Shown: positions 16,124-25,321 of the stretch, piece by piece
Layout of the letters: each line of letters opens with the position of its first letter
How positions within the stretch are numbered: the first letter of the stretch is position 1
DNA from: Rathayibacter caricis DSM 15933
GTDB taxonomy: Bacteria; Actinomycetota; Actinomycetes; Actinomycetales; Microbacteriaceae
Length of the DNA: 64,000 nucleotides
Direction: 5' to 3'
Assembly (NCBI RefSeq): GCF_003044275.1
Contig: NZ_PZPL01000001.1
Coordinates: 682,001-746,000, forward strand
Made by a program: the position numbers and the translations under genes
The notes under the pieces: generated by a model
Databases searched by the model: none
The model's input: only the letters and a program-made list of their open reading frames with translations
What the model was told of the DNA's origin: nothing

Positions 16124-18628
16124 CTACTTCGCGAGCACCGTCGCGCCGGCCACTGCCCCAGCGCCGTCGGCCGTGACCGCCTGCACCGACAGCCGGTAGG
16201 TCCGCCCGGGGACGAGGTTCGTGAAGGTCTGCGAGCGCTTGGTCGAGGCGACCACCGCCGCCCACGGTCCCGCGCCGCTCCCGTCGACCCCGTCGCGCGA
16301 CACCCGGTACCCCGTCACGGTCGGCCCGCCCGAGGGCGGCGCCCACGACAGCACGGCCGTCCCCGATGCCGAGGCCGTCGCGGTCACCGCGGTCGGCGGG
16401 CCCGCGAGCACGGCCGGCCGCAGCGTCGCCGTGTACGTGACGGCCGCGCCCGGTGTCGTGATGCTGTGCGCCGCGGCGCCGCCGTCCGACCAGCGGGAGA
16501 AGACGTAGGGCGTGCCCGACGCGGTCGACTGGGCCGGCACCTCGAGCTGGAGCGGCGACCCCGCCCACGAGACGACGGTGGCGGGCCCGGTGAACGGCGT
16601 GCCGTTCACGAGCACGGTGCGACCGGCGGGGCTCGTCGCGATCGTGACCGACACCTTCTTCGGCGCGAACACTCGGGTCGACGTCTGCACGAGGCCCTTC
16701 GAGTCCGTCGCCGTCACGGTGACGAGCAGATCGCTGTTCCCGGCCGCCGCCAGATCCTCGGGGCCCGGCGCGGTGAACGGGACGTCGTTCCCGGTCACGG
16801 GCCCGAAGAACGGATGCGTGTGCTCGGCGTGCCGGCGCTGCACGGTCCACGACAGCGACGACGCGGGCAGCGTGCCGTCCTCCGGGTCCGTCGCGGTGGC
16901 CCGCAGCCGGTAGGTGGTGCCCGAGGTGAAGGTCGCTCCGGCGGCCGGCGACGTGATCGAGACGGTCGGGGCGCGGTTCCCGGAGGAGATCCGCTGCGTC
17001 ACCGGAGCGGACAGGGCGCCCGCGGAGTCGCGGACCCTCAGCGTCGCCGTCCAGTCGCCCCGGGCATAGGTGTGGGTGGAGCTGGACGCCGTCGTGGTCT
17101 TCGAGGCGGTTCCGTCGCCGAACGACCAGAGGTAGGCGAGCGCGCCACCGTCCGGGTCGCTGCTCCCCGCGCCCTTCAACGTCACCGCGAGCGGCGCGGA
17201 TCCGGACGCCGGCGAGGCGGTCAGGACGGCGGTCGGTGCGCGGTTCGCGGTGCCGGTGTAGGCGAGCCGGCGCAGCTGGCCGCCGTTCGCGTAGGTCGTG
17301 TAGAAGAGGTCCTGCGTGCCCCGCGAGGGTCCGAACGCCAGGGCGACCGCGCTGCTGGTGCCGAGACCGCTGACCAGGTCGGTCGCGGTGCCGCCCGGGC
17401 TGAGCGTCCGGATCTTGCCGCAGACGTAGTCGCCGAAGAGGTACGCGCCCGTGTACGCGGCGGGCCAGACGCCGTTCGGCACGAACGCGCCTCCGGTGAT
17501 CGAGGCGCAGCCGTCGGCGTGGGAGTAGTCGAAGACGGGATCGGTGTACGCGGCGGGCTTCGCCGCTCCGCAGTTGGTCGGCGAGCCGGTCTGCGCGCAG
17601 TGCCCCTCGCGGGTGTTCCAGCCGTAGTCGGCGCCCTTGATGCCGGCGTCGATCTCCTCCCACGCGTCCTGGCCGACGTCGTTGATGCGGAACACGGTGC
17701 CGGTCGCGTTGGGATCGAACGCCATGCGGAACGGGTTGCGCAGGCCCTGCGCGAAGATCTCGCGGCAGACCGTGCCGCTCGCGGCCGGGGCGAGGCGGCA
17801 CGACGCGGTCCCGGTTCCGAGGAACGGGTTGCTCGCGGGAACGCCGCCGGACGTGGTGATCCGCGCGATCTTGCCGTTCAGGATGTTGCGGTCGCGCGCC
17901 GCGTCGTTCTTGCCGCCGCAGCCGCTGCCGCCGGTCGAGCCGACGCCGCCGCGGTAGTCGCAGCCGCCGTCGCCGATGCTGACGTAGAGCAGGCCGTCCT
18001 TGCCGACGGCGAGGTCGCCGGCGTTGTGGTACCCGGCCGGGGAGTAGATGCCGTCGAGGAGGATCGTCTCGGAGGCGGGGTCGATCCGGTCGTCGTCGCC
18101 GAGGACGAACCGCGAGACGCGGTTGCGCGGGGCTCCGGTCGGCATCTTCGTGCCGTTCGCGTTCGTGGGGCATGCCGCATCGGATCCGCGTGCCGTGTAG
18201 AAGACGAAGACTGCGCGGGTCGTGGGGTCGGGGTCGACCGCGAGCCCGAGCACGCCGCGCTCGCCGTTGGCGCAGATCTTGGCGCGCAGGTCGATCGCCG
18301 GAGTGGGGAGCAGCACCCCGTTCTCGACGATGCGGATGGGACCGCCGCGGGAGGCGACGAGCGCCCGCCCGTCGAGGGCGAAGGCGAGCGCCGTCGGAGA
18401 CGGGACGTCGGCGACCAGGGTGTCGGTGAACTTCGCCGGGATCACGGCGCTCGCGGAGACGTCCGCGGCGACGGCGCTGCTCTCGGAGGCGGCCGTGGGG
18501 GCAGAGGTGCTCGCGGAGACGGCTGCGCTCGCGGGAACGGCTCCCGGCGCGGCCGGAGCGAGAGTCGCGACGAGGACGACCGCGGCGAGCGCGGCGAGTC
18601 CGCGGCGGAGGAAGGGGAGCGAGCGCAC
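16124..18628 (-). CDS. Secreted PQQ-type sugar dehydrogenase with PKD and fibronectin III domains
   Basis: An 834-residue secreted multidomain protein. A signal peptide ends near residue 36. Residues about 60-420 are a glucose/sorbosone dehydrogenase beta-propeller (GYHNAGDLAVGKDG, FAQGLRNPFRMAFDP, cysteine-rich loops). A PKD domain follows (SSDPDGGALAYLWSFGDG), then Ig-like segments, then a C-terminal fibronectin III domain (GYRVSRDGVDGSG). It may oxidise sugars or polysaccharide ends outside the cell; no pqq genes are in the window. GTG 18628 is preferred over GTG 18640 because GGAGG lies five bases before it. The fibronectin unit is shared with the next two genes. Confidence 0.85.
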   Translation of the reverse strand: MRSLPFLRRGLAALAAVVLVATLAPAAPGAVPASAAVSASTSAPTAASESSAVAADVSASAVIPAKFTDTLVADVPSPTALAFALDGRALVASRGGPIRIVENGVLLPTPAIDLRAKICANGERGVLGLAVDPDPTTRAVFVFYTARGSDAACPTNANGTKMPTGAPRNRVSRFVLGDDDRIDPASETILLDGIYSPAGYHNAGDLAVGKDGLLYVSIGDGGCDYRGGVGSTGGSGCGGKNDAARDRNILNGKIARITTSGGVPASNPFLGTGTASCRLAPAASGTVCREIFAQGLRNPFRMAFDPNATGTVFRINDVGQDAWEEIDAGIKGADYGWNTREGHCAQTGSPTNCGAAKPAAYTDPVFDYSHADGCASITGGAFVPNGVWPAAYTGAYLFGDYVCGKIRTLSPGGTATDLVSGLGTSSAVALAFGPSRGTQDLFYTTYANGGQLRRLAYTGTANRAPTAVLTASPASGSAPLAVTLKGAGSSDPDGGALAYLWSFGDGTASKTTTASSSTHTYARGDWTATLRVRDSAGALSAPVTQRISSGNRAPTVSITSPAAGATFTSGTTYRLRATATDPEDGTLPASSLSWTVQRRHAEHTHPFFGPVTGNDVPFTAPGPEDLAAAGNSDLLVTVTATDSKGLVQTSTRVFAPKKVSVTIATSPAGRTVLVNGTPFTGPATVVSWAGSPLQLEVPAQSTASGTPYVFSRWSDGGAAAHSITTPGAAVTYTATLRPAVLAGPPTAVTATASASGTAVLSWAPPSGGPTVTGYRVSRDGVDGSGAGPWAAVVASTKRSQTFTNLVPGRTYRLSVQAVTADGAGAVAGATVLAK

Positions 18629-18703
18629 GGGTGCCTCCACGTCGGCCGCACGGGCCGGCGCATCGAGATCGGAGTGGAACGGAGCGGGGTCGTGCGGCGC
18701 ACG

Positions 18704-18752
18704 CGGGCCCGCGGTCCTCCTCCGCGGGGACGGGAGGAGGACCGCGGGCCCG
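18704..18752 (-). terminator. Strong intrinsic terminator
   Basis: CGGGCCCGCGGTCCTCCTCC (18704-18723) pairs with the arm at 18732-18751 across an 8-nt loop, about 19 base pairs. It begins 7 bp beyond the stop of the minus-strand gene that ends at 18759. Confidence 0.8.
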
Positions 18753-18758
18753 GAACGG

Positions 18759-20336
18759 CTACCTGACGACGGTGGCGGTCGCCGCGGAGGTGCGCGAGAC
18801 CGTCGTGTAGGCGGTCTTCTTGCCCGTCACGGTGACGGTGACCTTCTTGCCGACGGTGCTGCTGGTCGGCTTGAAGGTCGACGAGGTCGCTCCGCTGATC
18901 GCGACGCCGTTCGCCTTCCACTGGTACGTCAGGGTGACGGGAGCGGGACCCCATGCTCCGGGGTTCGCCGTGAGGGTGAACCCGACTTTGGCGGTGCCGG
19001 AGACGGTGGGCGTCGGGGCGACGAGCGTGCCGGCGACGACCGCGGCCGACGCATCGGACGTGCGGGTCACCCGGGTGTACCCGGGCTTGCTGCCGGTGAC
19101 CGTGACGGTGATCGTCTTGCCGAGCACGGCGCTCGTGGGCTTGTACGTCGATGCGGTCGCGCCGCTGATCGCCGTGCCGTTCGACATCCACTGGTAGACG
19201 AGCGAGACCGGAGCGGGGCCCCAGGCGCCGGGGTTCGCGGTGAGGGTCGAGCCGACCTTCGCGGTGCCGGTGATCGTCGGCTTCACGGCGGTGAGGGTGC
19301 CGGAGGCGACCGCGGCGGTCGCGGCGGACGTGCGGGTCGAGGCGGTGTAGCCGGTCTTGCTGCCGGTGACGGTGACGGTGATCCGCTTCCCGAGCGTCGC
19401 GCTGGTCGGCTTGTAGGTGGAGGCGGTGGCGCCGCTCAGCGCCGTGCCGTCGGCCTTCCACTGGTACGCGTAGGTGACGGGAGCCGGACCCCAGGCGCCC
19501 GGGTTCGCGGTGAGGGTCGATCCGACCTTCGCGGTGCCGGTGATGGTCGGGGTGGCGGCCGTGAGAGCGGCGCTCCCCATCCGGACCGAGCTGGAGGAGG
19601 CGATGCTGGAGCCGGCCGAGTTGATGGCGCGGACCGAGAGCGTGTAGGTGGAGCCGAGCGCGAGGTTCGAGAACGTGCGCGAGCGGGTGGACGCCGAGAC
19701 GATGATCGACCACGGTCCGTTGCCCGACGCGTCGACGCCGTTGCGGGACACCTCGTAGCCGGTGATGGCTCCGCCGCCGTCGTACTCGGGGGCGTTCCAC
19801 GTCAGCATGGCGGTGCGCTCGGCGTCGTTCTTGATCGCGGTGACGTTCGCAGGAGTATCGGGCGCGGTCACGTTCGGAACGAAGGTGCCGGTCCACGATG
19901 AGTAACCGGTGCCGTAGGCATTGATCGCTGCGACCGTGAACGAGTACTCCCAACCAGACTGGAGGTTGGTGAACTTCTGCGATCGGGCGGATGCCGGAAC
20001 GATGGTCGACCACGGTCCGGCGCCGGAGGCATCCGTCCCGTTGCGCGACACTCGGTAACCCGTGATGGCGGAACCGCCGTCGTACTCCGGCTCATCCCAG
20101 TACAGCGTCGCAGAGCGCGCTGAGCCGTCGGCCGTGGCGTAGACGTTCAGCGGCTCCCACGGCGTTCCGGCACGGGCCGCCGACGTGGCCGCCTCGGTCG
20201 GAGCCGTGACGGCGGCGGTGCTGAGCGTGGTCGGCTCCACCTCGGCGGCGACCGCCGCGGAGGGCGCCGCCAGCGCGAGCGCGGCGGCGGCGGCGACGGC
20301 GGTGAGCCATCGCGGGATGAGGGGCTTCCGCTCCAT
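18759..20336 (-). CDS. Secreted fibronectin III / Ig-like repeat protein
   Basis: A 525-residue protein with a signal peptide (residues 1-30). Two fibronectin III domains (about 60-150 and 158-250) are followed by three near-identical Ig-like repeats of about 90 residues, each with GTAKVGSTLTANPGAWGPAP, YQWKADG and ITVTVTGSKTGY-type strands. No catalytic motif, sorting signal or transmembrane tail is present, so it is probably released or loosely wall-bound. A role in adhesion or matrix binding is inferred from architecture only. ATG 20336. A strong hairpin terminates it. Confidence 0.85.
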   Translation of the reverse strand: MERKPLIPRWLTAVAAAAALALAAPSAAVAAEVEPTTLSTAAVTAPTEAATSAARAGTPWEPLNVYATADGSARSATLYWDEPEYDGGSAITGYRVSRNGTDASGAGPWSTIVPASARSQKFTNLQSGWEYSFTVAAINAYGTGYSSWTGTFVPNVTAPDTPANVTAIKNDAERTAMLTWNAPEYDGGGAITGYEVSRNGVDASGNGPWSIIVSASTRSRTFSNLALGSTYTLSVRAINSAGSSIASSSSVRMGSAALTAATPTITGTAKVGSTLTANPGAWGPAPVTYAYQWKADGTALSGATASTYKPTSATLGKRITVTVTGSKTGYTASTRTSAATAAVASGTLTAVKPTITGTAKVGSTLTANPGAWGPAPVSLVYQWMSNGTAISGATASTYKPTSAVLGKTITVTVTGSKPGYTRVTRTSDASAAVVAGTLVAPTPTVSGTAKVGFTLTANPGAWGPAPVTLTYQWKANGVAISGATSSTFKPTSSTVGKKVTVTVTGKKTAYTTVSRTSAATATVVR

Positions 20337-20962
20337 GGGTTCGTCTCCAAATCGGCGTGCGCGACGAGCGGCGCATCTCTGCGCGCCGTCGAGTCATCGG
20401 GTGAGCGCCGTCCGCTGCGATCGGGTGATCAGCGGGAGGCGAGAGGGTGGGGACGCGGATATCGGAGTACGGACCTCGAGGAGAGAGGCGAGCGTTCCGA
20501 TCGCGCGAGGCACAACTTATCGGCGGGAAGCGAGGACGATTGACCCCCCTTTCGGCCGTTCCTGTGAGCGCTCTCTGGGTTGTCGTTCCCGCCGTGACAC
20601 CGGAGGCCGATCGACGTCGGTCAGAGAAGGCCGACCGCTCGTGCGGCCGGCGTCGCGCTGTCAGGACGGCACGTCTCTCCAGGCCGCGCCGGCGATGAGG
20701 GGCGCCGGAACCGCTCCGAGCGCCGCTGCGGACCGGTCGTCACGAACGACTCGTGCAGGACGGAGAAATACCTATCGCACCGATTCGGCGGACCACCGAT
20801 CACCCCTGCGGAGGACGCCGATCCTGTGTCCCCGCCCCGGGGATAGTGCGTCTTCCGATGCCGTGCTGATAATGAGCGACTTCGTCCCTCGAGCTCCAGT
20901 CCCTCGTCTCCGGAACTCCTCAGCGACGTACCGACACCCGCCACCCGACCGATCGGTTCCTC
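20337..20962. other. 626-bp intergenic region between divergent surface-protein genes
   Basis: No convincing gene. It must hold the promoters of both divergent genes: candidates are TGATAAT (20867-20873) for the plus strand and a GATAAGTT-like element near 20520 on the minus strand. An 8-bp palindrome GAGCGCTC lies near 20567 and a short GTCGT/ACGAC hairpin near 20736. Unusually long for this compact genome, so complex regulation is possible. Confidence 0.4.
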
Positions 20963-23275
20963 GTGCCCCCCAGAACTCCGCGCCTCGCGCGCCTCGCCGT
21001 GATCGTCGTCGCCGCGCTGCTCCTGGCGATACTCCCCGCAGCTCCGGCATCGGCCGCGACAGCGTTCACGACCGCGCCGACGCCCACGATCTCGGGAACC
21101 GCAGCCGTCGGCTCCGTGCTGACCGCGAAGACCGGCACCTGGAACCCCGTGCCCACCTCGTACGCCTACCAGTGGAAGCGCTCCGGAACAGCGATCACCG
21201 GCGCGACGGCCTCCACCTACAAGGCCGTCACCGCCGACTCCGGACGAACGCTCACCGTCACGGTCACCGGCAGCAGGACCGGCTACACGACCACTCCCCG
21301 CACCTCCGCTCCGACCGCCACGATCACCACCCCGCGCGCCTTCACCACGGCGCCGGCCCCGACGGTGACGGGCACCACGAGAGTCGGCTCCGTGCTGACC
21401 GCGAAGACCGGCACCTGGAGCCCCGTGCCCACCTCGTACGCCTACCAGTGGAAGCGCTCGGGAACAGCGATCACCGGCGCCACCGCCGCCACCTACAAGG
21501 CCGTCACCGCCGACTCCGGACGGACGCTCACCGTCACCGTCACGGGCAGCAGGACCGGCTACACGACCACCCCGAAGACCTCCGCTCCGACCGCCACGAT
21601 CAAGCCCGGTCCTCCTGGCGCGGCGACGAGTGCCGTCGCCGTGGTCGACGATGCGGCGGCGACCGCGACGATCTCCTGGCAGCCGCCGGCCACGACCGGC
21701 GGCTCGGCGATCACCGGCTACCGGCTCACCCGGGACGGCGTCGACTCGACCGGTCAGGGCGCGTGGTCGCACCTCTACGGTCCGGAGAAGCGGTCGGTGA
21801 CGCACATCAGCCTGGTTCCCGGCGGTACCTACAGCCTCACGGTCACTCCGGTGAACGCGGTCGGGAGCGGGCCGACCACCGCGCGCTCCGTCACCCTGGC
21901 GCCGAAGGTCCTCGTGGCTCCGACGCCCACCGTCTCGGGCACGCCCACCGTGTACTCGACCCTCACGGCGGACGCCGGCGAGTGGACCCCCGGCACGCGC
22001 TTGGACTACCAGTGGTACGCGAACGGGATCCCGATCAAGGACAGCGGCGGCTGGTGGGCGGAGGGGCCGACGCTCATGGCCGATGTCGCGCAGTCCGGCG
22101 CGCGGGTCACGGTCCGGGTGACGGGGACACTGGCGGGCTACGCCCCCGTGGTGAGGGAGAGCGCGGCGACGACGGCGATCCGACCGCGTGACGTCTTCGA
22201 TCTCTCGACCATCGACTACCGCGCCGCGCACGCCCTTTCGCCGCGAGGGGCGCGGGTCTACACGATCTCCCGCACTCTCGATCTCCAGGACACCAGAGAG
22301 GGGGAGGAGCCGGTGAGGTGGACCGCCGACGCGGGCACGATCGTCAAGGTCCACGACGGCATCGCCGCGAATCTTCCGCTCAAGGCGTCCGGCACCTCCA
22401 CCTCGCCCGTCGTCGTCACATCGATCCACGACGACACCGTCGGCGGCGACACGGACGGTCCTTCGGCGGCCCTGCCCGCCACCGCGACTCCGTGGAAGGG
22501 GATCGACGTCTTCGAGCAGCACTACATCTACGACGAATACCCGTACGAATCGAGGAGATGCCGCATGGATGCGCAGTACCTCGTCGTGAAGTACGCCGAG
22601 ACGGGAGTCTTCTGCTCTGAGGACGAGAGCCTCATCCGGATCTCGCACTCGCAGATCTGGGGCGGCGTACGGGTGTGGGGCACATCGGTCGATCTGCAGG
22701 ACAACGAGTTCGTCCGGGGGCGGGTGCACGTGTCCGTCCCGACCCGAACGCCCCGGATGGACGACTGGTTGCCGCCGGAGCACCCCGTCATCGTCCGCAA
22801 CAACGTCTTCACCGGGCTCCCGGGTCTCACGACCACGCCGATCGAGATCCATGAGGCACTTCTCGAGACGACCACAGCGGTCGCGGGCAACACCGCTCCC
22901 GGCATCACCAATCCCCACATGCTTCTCGACGGCACGCTCGCGACCGACTCCCTGACCCTCGGTGCGGGATGGGTCTACGACCTGGTCACCGATTGGCCCG
23001 AGTACTGGCACGTCGACGGCACGCTGGTCGTGCAGCCGGGAGTGGTGGTCAGGATCGGCCAGAGCGTCGGGTTCCGCGGTCAGATCGCAGCAGTGGGCAC
23101 GGTGTCGCAGCCGATCACGTTCACCTCGATGCTCGACCGCTCGATCGGGATCACCGCACCCCGCGGCCCGTCTCCGGTCCTCGACTACGCCTCCGGCAGC
23201 GGCTGTATCGAGGGCGGAGCGTTCACATCCACGTCCCGGAACTACACCGTGCGTTCGCTCACCACCTGCGGCTAG
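20963..23275 (+). CDS. Secreted Ig-like repeat / fibronectin III protein with beta-helix-like C-terminus
   Basis: A 770-residue secreted protein. After a signal peptide (1-32) come two Ig-like repeats of 92 residues that are almost identical even in DNA (21067-21342 and 21343-21618). A fibronectin III domain follows (about 218-312), then a diverged Ig-like repeat (313-410). Residues 411-770 are rich in IVKVHDG, VVKYAE, IRNNVF, VVRIGQS-like rungs, as in right-handed beta-helix proteins that bind or cleave polysaccharide. No catalytic residues could be assigned. It starts at GTG 20963. It shares repeat modules with the two minus-strand genes next to it. Confidence 0.8.
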   Translation: MPPRTPRLARLAVIVVAALLLAILPAAPASAATAFTTAPTPTISGTAAVGSVLTAKTGTWNPVPTSYAYQWKRSGTAITGATASTYKAVTADSGRTLTVTVTGSRTGYTTTPRTSAPTATITTPRAFTTAPAPTVTGTTRVGSVLTAKTGTWSPVPTSYAYQWKRSGTAITGATAATYKAVTADSGRTLTVTVTGSRTGYTTTPKTSAPTATIKPGPPGAATSAVAVVDDAAATATISWQPPATTGGSAITGYRLTRDGVDSTGQGAWSHLYGPEKRSVTHISLVPGGTYSLTVTPVNAVGSGPTTARSVTLAPKVLVAPTPTVSGTPTVYSTLTADAGEWTPGTRLDYQWYANGIPIKDSGGWWAEGPTLMADVAQSGARVTVRVTGTLAGYAPVVRESAATTAIRPRDVFDLSTIDYRAAHALSPRGARVYTISRTLDLQDTREGEEPVRWTADAGTIVKVHDGIAANLPLKASGTSTSPVVVTSIHDDTVGGDTDGPSAALPATATPWKGIDVFEQHYIYDEYPYESRRCRMDAQYLVVKYAETGVFCSEDESLIRISHSQIWGGVRVWGTSVDLQDNEFVRGRVHVSVPTRTPRMDDWLPPEHPVIVRNNVFTGLPGLTTTPIEIHEALLETTTAVAGNTAPGITNPHMLLDGTLATDSLTLGAGWVYDLVTDWPEYWHVDGTLVVQPGVVVRIGQSVGFRGQIAAVGTVSQPITFTSMLDRSIGITAPRGPSPVLDYASGSGCIEGGAFTSTSRNYTVRSLTTCG

Positions 23276-23378
23276 AGGTCGCGCGCCGCCGCAAGCCCGT
23301 TCCGCGCCGACTCCGCCCGGCGTAGTGTCCGAGGACGGCGCGCGGAACGGTCCGCGCGCTCGCGTCGATGGAGCCGCG

Positions 23379-23876
23379 ATGTTCGAACCCGAAGGATCCG
23401 TGCACCCTGTCGCGCGGCTCAGCTACGTCACCGCCGCCCTCCTGGTGGGTGCGGTCCTCGTCGGAGGCGCTGTCGGCGCCGCCGTCGCCCTGGTGCTCTA
23501 CCTGCCGGCCGCGCTCGCGTCCGGTCCGCTCGACCCGTCGGCGCTCGTGAGCTTCGGGATGCTGATGGGCGTCCTCTCGGGAGCGGGCATCGGCCTCTGC
23601 GGCGGCGTCGGCGCCGTGGCGGGCATGGTGTCCGTCCGCGCCGTGAACCGCAGCGACTCCGCGTTCGTGCTCGGCACGAGCTCGGGCTCGGCCCTGGGCG
23701 TCCTCATCGCGGCGGCGAATCTCCTGGTCAGCCGGGACGCTCCGACCTGGATCACGGTGCTGCTGGCGACGGCCGCCGCCTTCGCCCTCTGCGCCTGGGG
23801 CTCCTGGCTGCTGACCCGCCACGAGCACGCCTGGGAGCGCGCGCACGCCCGCTCGCAGCACCACCGCCCGGCCTGA
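23379..23876 (+). CDS. Hypothetical integral membrane protein
   Basis: A 165-residue protein with four predicted transmembrane helices and a His/Arg-rich C-terminus (HEHAWERAHARSQHHRPA). No known family recognised. ATG 23379 lacks a strong ribosome site; a TAGTGT -10-like element at 23321 suggests its own promoter. A REP-like repeat follows the stop. Confidence 0.65.
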   Translation: MFEPEGSVHPVARLSYVTAALLVGAVLVGGAVGAAVALVLYLPAALASGPLDPSALVSFGMLMGVLSGAGIGLCGGVGAVAGMVSVRAVNRSDSAFVLGTSSGSALGVLIAAANLLVSRDAPTWITVLLATAAAFALCAWGSWLLTRHEHAWERAHARSQHHRPA

Positions 23877-23888
23877 CGCCCGCCCGTC

Positions 23889-23990
23889 CTTGCTGATCGA
23901 GTAGCCCGCCTAGCGGGCGTATCGAGATCCACCCTCCCGGAGACGCCGGTCTCGATACGCCGCCTGCGGCGGCTACTCGACCAGCAAGAA
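23889..23990. repeat. REP/BIME-like palindromic element, full unit
   Basis: One complete copy of the element at 5641: CTTGCTGATCGAGTAG at the left, CTACTCGACCAGCAAG at the right, inner TATCGAGATC/GTCTCGATA arms, and GC hairpins CCCGCCTAGCGGG and CCGCCTGCGGCGG. It lies between converging 3' ends of the membrane protein gene and purM. Confidence 0.85.
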
Positions 23991-24001
23991 CTGCCCCGGC
24001 G

Positions 24002-25111
24002 TCAGCCCGCGTACGCCCCGACCAGGCGCACCGCGCCGCCGTCGACGCCCTTGGCGCCCTGCTCGAAGCCCTCGAACGAGCGGGCGCTCATCGACACGCG
24101 CCCCGCGATCCACGACGGCACTCCCGACGCCTCGAGCGAGGCGATGACCGCCGGAGCCGCTTCCGCGTCGACCATCGCGAACATCCCGATCCCGAGGTTC
24201 CAGGTGCCCTCGGTGCTCTCGAGCGTCGCGCCCGACATCCCGGCGAGCGCACGGAACACGTCCGACGGGCTCCAGGTCGACCGCTCGACCTCGACCCACG
24301 AGCCCCGCGGGAGCACGCGAGCGAGGTTCGCGGCGATGCCGCCTCCGGTCACGTGGCTGATCGAGTGCACGGCCGACCCGAGCGTCTCGTGCTCGAGGAC
24401 GTCGAGCAACGGCCGCGTGTAGAGGCGGGTGGGCTCGAGCAGCACCTCGCCCACGACTCCGCCGAGCTCGGCCGAGCGGTCGGTGAAGCCGATGCCGCGC
24501 TCGGCGAGGATGTGGCGCACGAGCGAGTACCCGTTCGAGTGCAGTCCGGAGGAGGCCATCGCGATGACGACGTCGCCGTCCTGCACGCGGTCGGCGCCGC
24601 GCACCGCGTCCGCCTCGACCACTCCGGTCGCCGCTCCGGCCACGTCGTAGTCGTCGGGTCCGAGGAGCCCCGGGTGCTCGGCCGTCTCGCCGCCGACGAG
24701 CGCCGTGCCGGTGGCCGAGCAGGCCAGCGCGATGCCGGCCACGATGTCGGCGATGCGCGCCGGGACGACCTTGCCGCAGGCGATGTAGTCGGTCATGAAG
24801 AGGGGGCGGGCGCCGACCACGACGATGTCGTCGACGACCATGCCCACGAGGTCCTGGCCGATCGTGTCGTGCTTGTCGATCGCCTGCGCGAGCGCGACCT
24901 TGGTGCCGACGCCGTCGGTCGAGGTCGCGAGCAGCGGCGCTCGGAAGTCCTTGAGGAACGACACGTCGTAGAGGCCGGCGAACCCGCCGACTCCGCCGAG
25001 CACGTGGCGGTCGTGCGTCGCCGACACGGCCGACTTCATCAGCTCGACCGCGAGATCACCCGCCGCGGTGTCGACTCCGGCGCGGGCGTAGCTGCTCGTC
25101 TCATCACTCAC
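24002..25111 (-). CDS. purM: Phosphoribosylformylglycinamidine cyclo-ligase
   Basis: A 369-residue AIR synthetase, which closes FGAM to 5-aminoimidazole ribonucleotide using ATP, step five of purine synthesis. Motifs include SYARAGVDTAAGD at the N-terminus, TSTDGVGTKVALA, and the family-specific GGETAEHPGLL (160-170). Length is normal for actinobacteria. It is divergent from purF with 210 bp between starts, whereas the usual arrangement is purF then purM on one strand. No PurR-like box was recognised in the gap. Confidence 0.97.
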   Translation of the reverse strand: MSDETSSYARAGVDTAAGDLAVELMKSAVSATHDRHVLGGVGGFAGLYDVSFLKDFRAPLLATSTDGVGTKVALAQAIDKHDTIGQDLVGMVVDDIVVVGARPLFMTDYIACGKVVPARIADIVAGIALACSATGTALVGGETAEHPGLLGPDDYDVAGAATGVVEADAVRGADRVQDGDVVIAMASSGLHSNGYSLVRHILAERGIGFTDRSAELGGVVGEVLLEPTRLYTRPLLDVLEHETLGSAVHSISHVTGGGIAANLARVLPRGSWVEVERSTWSPSDVFRALAGMSGATLESTEGTWNLGIGMFAMVDAEAAPAVIASLEASGVPSWIAGRVSMSARSFEGFEQGAKGVDGGAVRLVGAYAG

Positions 25112-25321
25112 GCGACGACCCTACCGACTGGCCCGCCCCGCCGAGAGTCCGCGAGAGGCCTTCTCCGCACCGCCGGAGGGTCGGCGGATCCGCCCGACAG
25201 GGTGCCACCGCACCGCCCCGCACCGGCCGATCCGCCCAGGGCGAACCATTAGGGGATGCGTCCGCCACGTGTCAGGATGGACCGTCATCCCCCCTGCTAC
25301 CCGATTGGGAGCCCATCCGGC

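Noticed and set aside
20447..20698. Possible 83-residue gene in the divergent gap
   Set aside because: No ribosome site, Arg-rich composition and no recognisable pattern.
25256..25321. 22-codon upstream start for purF
   Set aside because: Cys2 must be exposed at the N-terminus, which the start at 25322 gives directly.
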